From NCBI GenBank assembly GCA_030248065.1, contig JASAMV010008982.1:62001-126000 (forward strand): a stretch of 64,000 nt of DNA, given 5' to 3'. The DNA is from Rhynchonema sp. JSB1_4. Lineage: Eukaryota; Nematoda; Chromadorea; Monhysterida; Xyalidae. Shown piece after piece: positions 45,638 to 55,772 of this stretch (position 1 is its first letter; every line of letters begins with the position of its first letter). The translations under genes were made by a program, and so were the position numbers. Under the pieces are notes generated by a model that was given only the letters and a program-made list of their open reading frames with translations, searched no databases and was not told the DNA's origin.

Positions 45638-47717
45638 TCAAGATGATTGCACAGATGTTTCAAGGCCAACGGTGTCAAACAGTGTGGGTCCATGTTCGCG
45701 TATCACTGCACCTCCAAAGCACTCGCTCTGCGTCAGGTCATAGAAGGCTGCCATCTGAGATGGAAACAAAGGTGAACATCTTTGGTCAGTATTTACCTAC
45801 ACACATTTTGTTCTCAAATATGCAAACAATAACACAACATGCATTTTATTATTGTTGTTATTTTGGGTAAAAACAGTTTATTTTTGTCCACAAACCAAAC
45901 CCACCTGTCCGCAGCGGATGGCCCTGAGCGGTACCTTCACTGTAACCCTTAGTGTACCATTTTCATTCGCCTGCACACTGCAAGGCACCATTGGCATTAA
46001 TCGTTGGCACCGAACGTAGCACTGCATCGTTGCACCCTGATCTTTGAAGGCAATGTCTTGTGAGATCCACTGTACCGGCTCAGTCGTGAAACTATCAGCA
46101 TAGAGAAGTGGATGATGGGTGCCACGGCACTGAAACATCACGGGTACAGGAAAACATGAGCACCGAGATGAACAAACAATGAGCCAATAACGCACCACAT
46201 AAACAACATTATGTTCAACATCAGTAGAACATACGAAGCCGCACTGGTAGTCATCGAAATGGGGGATACCCTGACCGTACGTGTACAAAGCGGCACCTAA
46301 ACGTAGAGTTAGCACCAAGTTATCATGTGCACCAAGCCAAAAAAAGCAGCTCAGTTCAGACATTGGACCTGACCATCGTGTGTGCCAACACGCTTGCCGG
46401 TTTCGAAATCGACAAAATCTCCGGGAACCGAGTTGATGTACTGGAACAATAAAATTTTTTGTGTATGTGTATTATAGATCACATTTTCAAACAGCAAACA
46501 TCTCAATAACGCGCTTTGCAACGCACTTGTTTCAGAAAATCCTTGAAGTCCGTCCGTTTTCCAATGAAGCAAATCCCCATGCTCTGAAAATTCAGTCAAT
46601 TGAGGACCTATGCTGAACATACAATAAACTCTATAACCAAAGAACCTCATCTTTATCGTTCAAAAATCCCAATCCGATCCGATCAGCCAATTGTTTCACT
46701 TGTGGTTTGGTGTACGTTGCCAACGGGAACATGACGTGTCGCAAAGCAGATGACCGCATTTGGGCAAGGAAATATGTTTGATCTTTGAACACGTCAACCG
46801 GACACAGGAGTTTGGGATCTGCGACAAATCAAGAAAATCAGTTGCCAGCCACAGTACATCAAATTCGGTGATCGGACCGGGCACGATGCGTCTTGTCTCG
46901 ATCTTAAACGAGCGGGAAGAAAGCACAATCGGAACTGTTATAAGCTGCCACCTTCATTCTGCACATCACAGTGTTGCAAGTACTCTCCAAAACTGTTTTG
47001 CGCGTAATGTCCAGTGGCCAGGGCATCGCCATTCAAAGTGCCCATCGCGTGGCGCAACAGTTGGTCGAATTTGATGTGCCGATTGCAGAACACGTCCGGG
47101 TTCAGGGTGATGCCACGAGCGTAGGCGTCGATGAACGGCCTGAGATTGGGGCGTTCTTGTTTATAATAAATATTCGAAAGACTTAGTCTCCCTATCAGCC
47201 GCCTTCAAATCACTGAAAATGCCGAGCTACGGGCTTCGATTATGATACTTACATGAAGACAAAATGACGATGCTGCGACACGGCTGGTGCTTGTGCGTAA
47301 CCTTTAGACATCTGGCCCAACTGCAAACGACTGAATCACTAACTCAAACACATCCGTCCAGTACTGTCGAGTGAAGTTGACCTCGTTGAGTGGTACGTGC
47401 AAAAGTTCACAGACGCGTTTCGCATCTGCCAGGTCACGTTGTGACGAACATTGACCAGACTCGTCTCGATGGTCCCAATTGAGCATTATGCAGCCAGTCA
47501 CCTTGACAGAAAACAACTCCTATCCTTCTGCTTGCTGTTGCACGATTCGACGGTGATAAACGAAAATGGCAACCCTCTGAACCTCTCAGCTATCATCCAT
47601 TTCCTGGACAAAATTTAATCAACATACCTTGAAGCCTTTCTCCTTCAACAAATATGCGCTCACAGCACTATCCACTCCACCTGATATCGCACAAACAACG
47701 TGTTTCAAACGCGACAT
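45638..47717 (-). CDS. TRMU: Mitochondrial tRNA 2-thiouridylase (MTU1/MnmA family)
   Basis: The enzyme activates U34 of mitochondrial tRNA Lys, Glu and Gln with ATP and puts sulfur on C2, using a relayed persulfide. Exons: 47628-47717, 47344-47501, 46994-47139, 46646-46818, 46527-46583, 46374-46440, 46196-46296, 45905-46129, 45638-45754; 377 aa, in frame. Visible: the PP-loop ATP motif SGGVDS at residues 12-17, [11 protein letters not shown], the first catalytic cysteine in [12 protein letters not shown] (C101), [10 protein letters not shown], the second in [10 protein letters not shown] (C194), and the end [17 protein letters not shown]. Shorter than human (421) mostly because the insertion between GHYA and the KDQ motif is absent. 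No obvious long presequence, as is common for this family. The start is 304 bp from the stop of the 99-aa gene upstream. Confidence 0.95.
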
Positions 47718-48020
47718 GTTTGACAGCAAGCTGATTATAAACCAAAAGTAAGAATGAGTGACACCGAAATAACACAAGCTGCATATACAGTGACATGAAT
47801 TACAGCCACTGATTGCCAAATACACGACGCATAACTGCAAATGACTTGATAACATTAGGCGAGATTCAAACATTTTATGCAACAACATAACAACAAATTC
47901 TAACAAGAGACTAGAACAACGTGACTATACAATACTGAAATGCACCAGATAACGCACAATAATTCAAACAGGACAACAGCACCAGTTTTCTGCAAAAAAT
48001 CTATAAAGCAACATGGAGTG

Positions 48021-48579
48021 CTAAGATTTCCCATCTTTTCCACCGCCATCTGAAATTGATTTAGACGAAGTCTCGAGTCGCCGCGCTTCTTCTTCTCTGT
48101 CGATTTGTTCAAATTTCTTCAGCGCCTTTTCCCTGAAGAAAAAGAAATAGTATTGTTAAAAAACGAGTCACGGCCAGTCTGCCTACCCCTTTTAATGACA
48201 TGATCGATCGGGAAGCGGGACCACAGTAATATTCATTATATTGAGTGCGTGATTTAGAGGAAGTATAATCAACGACAGATTGGGGACTGGATATCTTCAA
48301 CACATCGCGTCATCTGTGAAAACAATTAATTTCCTGTTCTTGACTCACGTAAGTTCCTTCTCTCGCGCCGGCAACTCAGCCGTTGTTTTGTCGATGTATC
48401 GTTTGACATTCTCAAATCCCTTGTCAATTATTTCGAGGTAGTCATCGGGCGTCAGATTTATTTTGTCCTTCATCGGATCGGTACGATCGGCACGGGCCTG
48501 CGATTGAACACGGTCAAATAAAATGCCATCGTCAACTCACAACAGCACGTACTCGTGGTGTCATCATGTCATGCTTCAT
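48021..48579 (-). CDS. Small coiled-coil protein, 99 aa, unrecognised
   Basis: Three exons close in frame: 48541-48579 (MKHDMMTPRVRAV), 48349-48497 and 48021-48132 (stop TAG at 48021). Donors are GTGAGT-like and acceptors have good pyrimidine tracts. The protein is charged and helical-looking (PDDYLEIIDKGFENVKRYID, then KALKKFEQIDREEEARRLE) and ends GGGKDGKS. No family recognised. Alternative: exon 48349-48497 also joins in phase to the last recognised NDUFAF4 exon (48893-49049), which would make this an 80-residue C-terminal extension of that protein. Confidence 0.6.
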
Positions 48580-48892
48580 GTTGTCTAGCGGTTCGGCATA
48601 GCATCAAAACTGGTGAAGACGGTGACTTTCATGTGACGGATAGTTCCAGCGTCACTTGCCGCCAACTTCAACCAACAGAACTGTTGTTTCAAAAAAAAAA
48701 CCTATTAAGCTGGTCAAAATTAGTGGCCTTTTCAGTAAATGTACAATTGCCGAAAAACCTTCACATGACCGAGGCAAGGCCGGACCGAGCTGGCACGTAA
48801 TGTACAATGCCCGCTTGGTAAAAACTGGGTGGCAACGGTTGCACAAGTGCTAGACAATCATAAGACAGTACTTCCCATTCAACAAGGCCCAC

Positions 48893-51800
48893 CTCATATT
48901 GCAGATATTGAGCTTCAGTTGGCGTGAGTATAATCTGACGTCCAACAGTGGCGAATGGTCGAAAGTACTTGAACATTGTGTTGACCTGTTCGGGCGTCAC
49001 TCGTTTCGAGGCCGGGTGCAACCTCAGCAGTTCTTCAGCCCCGCGATCGCTTGAATCCGTTGACAGTGCCGCCTCAAATCAGGCTCATTGGTCAGTTCAG
49101 CAATACAAATGACAAAAGCGTGCATGAATCATTGTTCATACGCGTTATCAAGCTGAATGTTTTCACCAACTTTTGCACTCATCAGCTGTAACGCTTCACG
49201 AAACGTCAATTTTCCATCCGGAATCTCGTCAGGTTTTGGCTCATAAAATCGATATTCTGGCTCCATGTATCCATCACGCGCTGCCGCCATTTCGGAACCT
49301 GGTGTAACTTGCTTTATCATATCGCAACAGGACTAGATGAATTCCTCAATTTCAATCAACGAGCTCACCTCTCGACGGCAGCAATCGTTGTGTTTTGTCT
49401 GGTTCAGGCGGGTCGTGTGATGTGATCTGCATTTGATCCGTTCGACCGACGTGAGCGGGATCGTGTTTTTGGACTTCCTGGAATGTAGGACGACATGAAC
49501 ATGACTAGGGGGCGGTAGGTGTAGGGTGCTAGGGTGTGGGCCCCTTTCAAGTGTAGGCGTTGGGTGTTCGGGCGTCGGCCCCCTCCAACTGCAGGTGTCG
49601 GGTGTTTGGGTTTTTGATGGGTGGAACCTGGTAAACAGCACCTACACCGAAAGGAATCACGGGTAGTGGATTGTTACCAGAGAAGGAAAAACAATAGTGG
49701 TGACCTAACAACGACAAACCTTCATAATTTCGTCCTTTTCAGCATCCGACAACATTTGATGAAATTTCTCAGCACCATACTTCGGAGCAGCTTTTGTTCT
49801 CGTGCCAACTTGAATCTCATCGACAAGCTGCAGCAGGAAAAAAACAAGTTTGACGAAGATAGGTACCGCGAAAAAATGCACTAAATTTTGTCCATAAATC
49901 TCAAAGCTCAGACTGGCAGGGCCAGCGGCAGCGCAAGACCGAGATTTCTTATACGTCGGTGTCGGTACCCTTGCTCTTTGTGTCTTTGAGGCATGCGTTT
50001 TCAAAAGTCAGAGGTCTGAGTCGAGCCGGATTACGGCGTCTCGGCCCGATCGCCCAAATTTCCGGCCCGCGGCCACTGTAGTTCCTGGTCTGCAGGGGGA
50101 GACAGCGGACCACCCTTTTTCGGAGGGGAGATTGTGTACCACCCGGTGGCAGATCCAGCAGAAAGTCATTTTTTGAGGTGAAAACATTGACCTATTTTTG
50201 CCCCTTTTTGGAAAAATTCATAAAAAGGGTATTTTGGCGATTTTTGACAAATTGACCATTAACCTTAGATCCCCCTCCCCCAGCCAGCCAGTGGGAGTTT
50301 CGGAGTGCAGCAGTGCAGTACTTGGTCAGGTTAGGGTGTTGACGATAGACAGATTGGGACCCGAAATGTGTTGACAATAGATAGATGACCCAAGTCCGAA
50401 ATCTGGGGTCGACCCAAAGTTGTTGACGACGGACAGATTATAGATAGATGGTGGGGGTAGACAAAAATTTAGGTATAGTGCACCAAGTAGCTAATAATGT
50501 TGAAACATTAATGAAAATGTACTTGGATGTACTGAGTCCGCGCGTAGCGGGCGACTTTTTGCCCATTTGGGGTAAAAAAATACCGATTTCGAGCCAATTT
50601 GAGTCAAAAATATCCATTTTGAGGTTGATTGTTGTTGACGATAGATAGATTGTTCCCAGAATTTGTTGACGATAGATAGATTAGCGATACCCAGAAGTGT
50701 TGACGATAGACAGATGAAATCAACAGACAGACACTGTATCCCCCGATGTTGGGCATGGTACAGTAGGTACAGTGTAGTTCCTGGTCCGGAGGGGGAACAG
50801 GCGGTACCCCCTTTTTTCGGAGAGGAACAGACGTGCCGTATTGTCGGAAATAGAACCCGGGAGGTCTATTTTTTCACTGGGGTCATTTTGGGGGGTTCAA
50901 TTTATGGGGGTCAATTATTGGGGGGTTATATTTTTCATTTGGCCCCCCGACGAAAAAAACAATTGTTAATAATGTCCCTAAAACGGCTTGTTTTCGGTAT
51001 TTTCTAACTTTAACAACGGCAATTCTGCTTAAAAGCTGTGTTTTCTAGTGTACGCAAGTTTAAACAACGTTTGACACAACAACACAGCCTTACCATACCA
51101 CTAATCTGTGGTACGGTGAAGGCTGGGGGTGGGGTTCTATTAATGGGGGGAGGGGAGTCAATTAATGGGGGGTTCTATTTCCGACAATACGGTACCCACC
51201 TGGCTGGGGGAAGGGGGGGAGGACCCAAATTTGGAGAAAAGTCATTTTTTGAGGTCGAAAATGTGGCTCATTTTTGCCCCTTTTTGGAAAAAATCTCAAT
51301 AAAAAAGGTATTTCGGCGATTTTTGACGACATTGACGTAAATATCACTCATTTCATGCCTAAAAATGCCTATTTTAGGCTTAAATTTGCCTATTTTAGGC
51401 GAAAATTGGGGGAGCAGACGTACTCGGAGGGCGAACAGGGGGCAGGCGTACCATGGAGGGGGAAGAGACGTACCCGACCGAGGGGGGAACCAAACCATCC
51501 TCCCTCCCCCCCAGGAACTACACTGAGTAGGTAGGCACCCTCCGATTTTTACCCCGGTATTAGATATCCCCCGATTTTGTCCAAAAACTGATAATATTTT
51601 TGACCAAAATCGCAAAAATTAGTGAAAGTTGGCAGTGTAGTACTTGGTCAGGGTGTTGACGATAGATAGATTGGGACCCGAAATGTGTTGACGATAGATA
51701 GATGACCCAAGCCCGAAATCTGGGGGGGTCGACCCAAGCTTGTTGACGATAGATAGATGGTGGGGGGGGTCGCCAAAAATCAAGGTATAGTATAGTGCAT

Positions 51801-53797
51801 TAAGTTGGTAATAATGTGTAAATATTAATGAAAATGCATATAGATGTACTAAATCCGCGCGTAGCGCGCGATTTTTTTGCCTATTTGGAGCAAAAAATAC
51901 GGATTTTGAGCCATTTTGAGTCAAAAATGTCCATTTTGGGGGCCAATTGTTGTTGACGATAGGTAGATTGTTTCCAGAATTTGTTGACGATAGATAGATT
52001 TGCCCAGTGGTGTCGTTGAGAAATCGAAATATTCCCATACCCAGCCCCATTTTCGGGAAATTTCCCATACATACCGTATTGTCGGAAATAGAACCCCCCA
52101 TTAATTGAACCCCCCCTAAATGGCTCGAAATTAGGCCTGGGCACAATACCACTTTTGACACCCAATACCAATACCGGCCCTGTACCAATACCCAATACCC
52201 AATACCAATACCGAATTGGGGACCCAATACCAATACCCAATACCTACCAATACCGGGCGAGACCCAATACCAATACCCAATACCAAATCAATACTACTGA
52301 AGTGCCTGGTATTGGGTTTGGTATTGGGTTGGTATTGGTATTGAGTATTGGGTATTGAGTTGGTATTGGTATTGGGTATTGGGTATTGGTCTTAGTATTG
52401 GTTTGGTATTGGGTTTTCGGTCTGGTATTGGGTTGGTATTGGGTTTGGTATTGGTTTGGTATTGGGTTTAGGTATTGGGTTTGGTATTGGTTTGGTATTG
52501 GGTTTTTCTGGGTTAGTATTGGGTATTGGTTTTGACCCAATACCTGGGCAAACCCAATACCAATACCCAATACCAATACCAGGCCAGCTTCAATACCAAT
52601 ACCCAATACCAGAATTAGACCCAATACCAATACCAAACACTAGTATTGGTATTGGTATTGGGTGGTATTGGTATTGGGTATTGGGTACTGTGCCCACCCA
52701 TACTCGAAATCAAAAATAGAACCCCCCATTAATAGAACCCCACCCCCAACCTTCACCGTACCACAGATTAGTGGTATGGTAGGGCTGTGTTCAGTGTAGT
52801 GGCAGGCCCATGCGTGGGAGGTAAGTATGATGATGCGGGGTTGGGACCGGAAGCGTGAGAGGTATGATTTTGGTCACCCAAAAACGCGAAAAAACGCCGT
52901 TTTTGTGATACAATTTTGGCCAAAAAATGAGGTAAAAATAGTACTTTTTTCAAATTTTCGCCGAAAATCGCCTAAAAATAGGTATTATGGGTGGGTTTGC
53001 GCGCGGAGCGCGCGATTTTTGGGAAAATAAGGTCGAAAAACACCGATTTTTGCCTTAAAAAGGTATAAAATTGCTTGTGAGAGGTATGATTTGGAGTTGT
53101 GAGAGGTAAGTACTCAACCCCAACCCCCCTCGGGTTTTGTGGTAGGTAAGTACTGAGAGGGGGTAACCCCCCAGCCACTACTATGGCTGTGTTGTTGTGT
53201 CAACATTGTTTAAGCTTGCGTACACAACAGAATACAGCTTTTTAAGCATAATTGCCGCTGTTGAAGTTAGAAAATACCGAAAACAAGCCGTTTTTATGGG
53301 CATTATTAACAATGATTTTTTTCGTCGGGGGGGGGGGGGCCAAATGAAAAATATGACACCCCCCCGCCCAATAATTGACCCCCCCATAAATTGAACCCCC
53401 CCAAGATGACCCCAGTGAAAAAATAGACTCCCCGGGTTCTATTTCCAACAATACGGTACCCCAAAAATCAAAAATTTCCCATACCAGGGGGGTTTCTCCA
53501 AAAACTCAAAAATTTCCCATACCCGAGGGTGGGGGTTTTGAAAAAAATTACCCCAAAAATCTTCTAAAGGTGCCAAAATTGGCTGTATTACGGGGGGGGC
53601 TCTATTCCGGGGGGGCTGTATTTAGGTTTTTACGGTACCTCCAACACTGCGCAACCCCAGCCACAGCACTGTGTCAATGTTAGTGTCATATCAACGTGTA
53701 AAAAACAAAAAAAAACAAAATGACGCACCTTTTCAGCTCGATTTCTCACATTGTAGTTGACCACAAAACGTCGCGCAGCCGCCAAGGCTTTCTTCAT
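48893..53797 (-). CDS. NDUFAF4: NDUFAF4-like mitochondrial complex I assembly factor
   Basis: NDUFAF4 works with NDUFAF3 in early assembly of the Q module of complex I. Exons: 53729-53797 (MKKALAAARRFVVNYNVRNR then AEK), 49720-49827, 49369-49477, 49142-49307 and 48893-49049; phases agree. Family signs are the NVRNRAEK N-terminus (human NLENRAE), IPDGKLTFREALQLM (human IPKGKISIVEALTLL) and VTPEQVNTMFKYFRPF. The 3' end is unclear: the last exon can read on past 48893 to a TGA at 48761, or splice into 48349-48497 (the neighbouring small gene). Intron 1 (49828-53728) is 3.9 kb of nested mobile elements while the other introns are short. Human protein is 175 aa; here about 203 codons up to 48893. 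Confidence 0.82.
50070..50720. repeat. MITE remnant and GTTGACGATAGATAGAT repeats
   Basis: A degenerate type B end (CACTGTAGTTCCTGG at about 50074) is followed by low-complexity DNA. From about 50335 to 50715, and again at 51650-52005, TGTTGACGATAGATAGAT recurs several times, spaced by text such as GACCCGAAATGTG. The two blocks are clearly related and probably one further dispersed family. Confidence 0.65.
50770..51525. mobile_element. hAT-like MITE (type B), TSD AGTAGGTA, with nested element
   Basis: Ends CAGTGTAGTTCCTGG and CCAGGAACTACACTG; AGTAGGTA at 50762-50769 and 51526-51533, exact. It carries an insertion at 50836-51192; without it the element would be about 400 bp, the size of the copy at 27683-28081. 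Confidence 0.9.
50836..51192. mobile_element. TA-type MITE (CCGTATTGTCGG ends) nested in type B
   Basis: Ends CCGTATTGTCGGAAATAGAA and TTCTATTTCCGACAATACGG; flanked by TG on the left and TA on the right, with GACGTACC at the corresponding place in the type B copy at 27683. This fits TA-target insertion (Tc1/mariner-like). 357 bp. A reverse-oriented relative with two insertions is at 52074-53456. Confidence 0.83.
52132..52702. mobile_element. hAT-like MITE made of CCAATA/TATTGG satellite, TSD CTCGAAAT
   Basis: Ends TAGGCCTGGGCACA and TGTGCCCACCCATA; CTCGAAAT at 52124-52131 and 52703-52710, exact. Almost the whole body is hexamer satellite: CCAATA on the left, TATTGG in the middle, CCAATA again, then TATTGG. 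The two orientations allow extensive pairing. Valine-leucine-glycine-rich and Gln/Pro-rich open frames here are satellite artefacts. Confidence 0.9.
52792..53185. mobile_element. hAT-like MITE (type A), TSD GCTGTGTT
   Basis: Ends CAGTGTAGTGGCAGG and AGCCACTACTATG; GCTGTGTT at 52784-52791 and 53186-53193, exact. The uninterrupted sequence (GGCTGTGTTGTTGTGTCAAA) is present in reverse in the copy at 50836-51192. 394 bp, the same length as 38222-38615. Confidence 0.9.
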
Positions 53798-53799
53798 AA

Positions 53800-55770
53800 C
53801 TTCTTCGCCTCAGCTATTGCAATCGGTAACACGAAGGCTTACTCAAACCAACTTGACCTGGACCTGAATGAATTTTATTAAATTGAACCTAGCTCCGATG
53901 TAGCTCCGTAGGGTACGGCAGCTTCGAGTTAGCACTCCACCATTCATTCCGCGTGTTTCCCGCCGGCATCTGTTCTTTTTTATTGTTTTGTGACCGCAAT
54001 TGGCCCATGGTGATCCGTATCAGCAGCGTATATTTCAGGTGGTTTGCTATGTTGGATGGTTGAAGCTCGATATGTGTTGAACGCCACGGTATTGGGCTTT
54101 CCACACCAGACCGCGTAACGGGAAGACTCAATACAATTAAAACGTACCACTGAAAAGATGGTGTTGACCTTCTCCCCAGACCCTCTCCGTAGAAAGAGTG
54201 AAAAGCATGACTGATCTAGGGGGCACAAAGGCCCACTGAAGGGGCCACCATTTCCCATTTCGGAGAAAAGAAGGAAAAAGGACCCCCAACTCGCAGAACT
54301 TTCATGCTGATACACTATACTGGCGCAGGATCATGATGAACGGAAGCTTTTCAATTCTTTCAGTCTCATTAGAGCATCATTCACAGGGGCTCTATTTGGA
54401 GAATTCAGGTACCGAAGAACGCCAAGTACGTCCCCTGGGGGCCTAGCTTAGGATTCACATCGAATATGAGGTTTCAATCAATTTCCCAAATATGCCCGCA
54501 ATTCGTATAAGCATGTGAGACATGAATAAAAATGTCTGCAGATGCGGCGCGCTTATTCAGAACAACTAATTTGTTTCCAGTGGCGGCTTTTTGGAGGAGC
54601 ATATTCGGCATTCTCCGGCACATCGCTCGTTTGATCAGAACTTTACCAGCTACAATACATAAACGATAATCGCTTCCTATTGTCGGTGAATCATCATCAT
54701 CTATGTTGGGCACGTGAAATTTAGTATCCTACGACAATCTACGAGGTTAGTCGCTCCACGTCCGCGTGATATTTATACAATCGACAAACACTGATAGGTA
54801 AAATAGTCGTCACGTTCAGATCCTGCTAGAAAAACCGAATCGCCTTCGTACATGCGTTGATGATCCCCACGTGAGGGGTCACGTGACGAAAAATTTTGAG
54901 TTTTCAAAAATTTTTGTGTACCGCCTCCATTTTACCTGAAACGACGTTTACCCTACTGTTTCTAATAAAAAAAGTTTTTTCAAAAAAAATTTTTTGTGTT
55001 TTTTTTAAAAACAGTGCTCTAATAAAAAAATTTTTTTAACCCTGGCGAAGAGTGTTCAATTCTGTCAGTTCACCAGGTTTGTTGCGTTTCCAGTCCCAAC
55101 CTGCACAGGGATTATTTCGTATGGTACAAAACACCAGATTGAAAGATCCTATAAAGAACACACATTAAGTTTTGAGTTTGCTATTGCGGAGCTTCCAGCT
55201 TGGTGTGAACATGTTCATAAATGACCCAACCAACAAGCAAGTCACACCGCAGATCATGAGTAAGAATCTTCACGCAGCTTATCCGAAACATCAGTAAAAC
55301 ACATAAATTATTGCACGGCACCACAATGACAACTCCCAGGTAAAATGATTCGAAGAAACATATAAAAACCTTGAATATATATAGTCACGCTACGCCAACA
55401 CGAGCCCGATTTCGAAGCTGGCAGGATGGTGAAACATTCAGTCGTGGCTGCTGATCTGGCAAATGTATCGGCAAACTACGCCAACACGAGCCCGATTTCG
55501 CAGCTGGCAGTATAGTGAAACATTCATACGTGGCTGCTGATTTGGGAAATGTTACACGTTGAAAAATACAAAGTGGAGCATGATGATTTTCTCTTTCTAT
55601 TCGTTTTGAATACACACCACCTTCGAAATCGGGCTCGTGTTGGTGCAGTTTGCCTTTACATCACAGTGTTACATGAAGTAGTCAAATTGAGTGTTTATGG
55701 AAAGGCGAAAATGCGGTTTTCATCGGGATAATTTTATAATGTCTTACCTAACCCAAAACATGAGTTTTCA
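53800..55770. other. Intergenic between NDUFAF4 and annexin
   Basis: No supported gene. About 54960-55040 holds A/T runs ending TAACCCTGG, resembling the hAT-like element at 23985. At about 55387-55560 a ~92-bp segment (GCCAACACGAGCCCGATTTC ... GTGAAACATTC) is present twice in tandem, and part of it returns inverted at about 55622-55645. Confidence 0.45.
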
Positions 55771-55772
55771 AT

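Larger units (their letters stand above)
52074..53456. mobile_element. TA-type MITE relative, disrupted by two hAT-like insertions
   Basis: Left end CCGTATTGTCGGAAATAG, right end GGGTTCTATTTCCAACAATA with CGG following; TA on both sides. The body is interrupted at 52132-52702 and 52792-53185. Removing both insertions and one copy of each 8-bp repeat leaves about 402 bp resembling the copy at 50836-51192 read in reverse. Confidence 0.83.

Noticed and set aside
52155..52719. Pro/Gln/Tyr- and Val/Leu/Gly-rich open frames
   Set aside because: Produced by the CCAATA/TATTGG satellite in both orientations.
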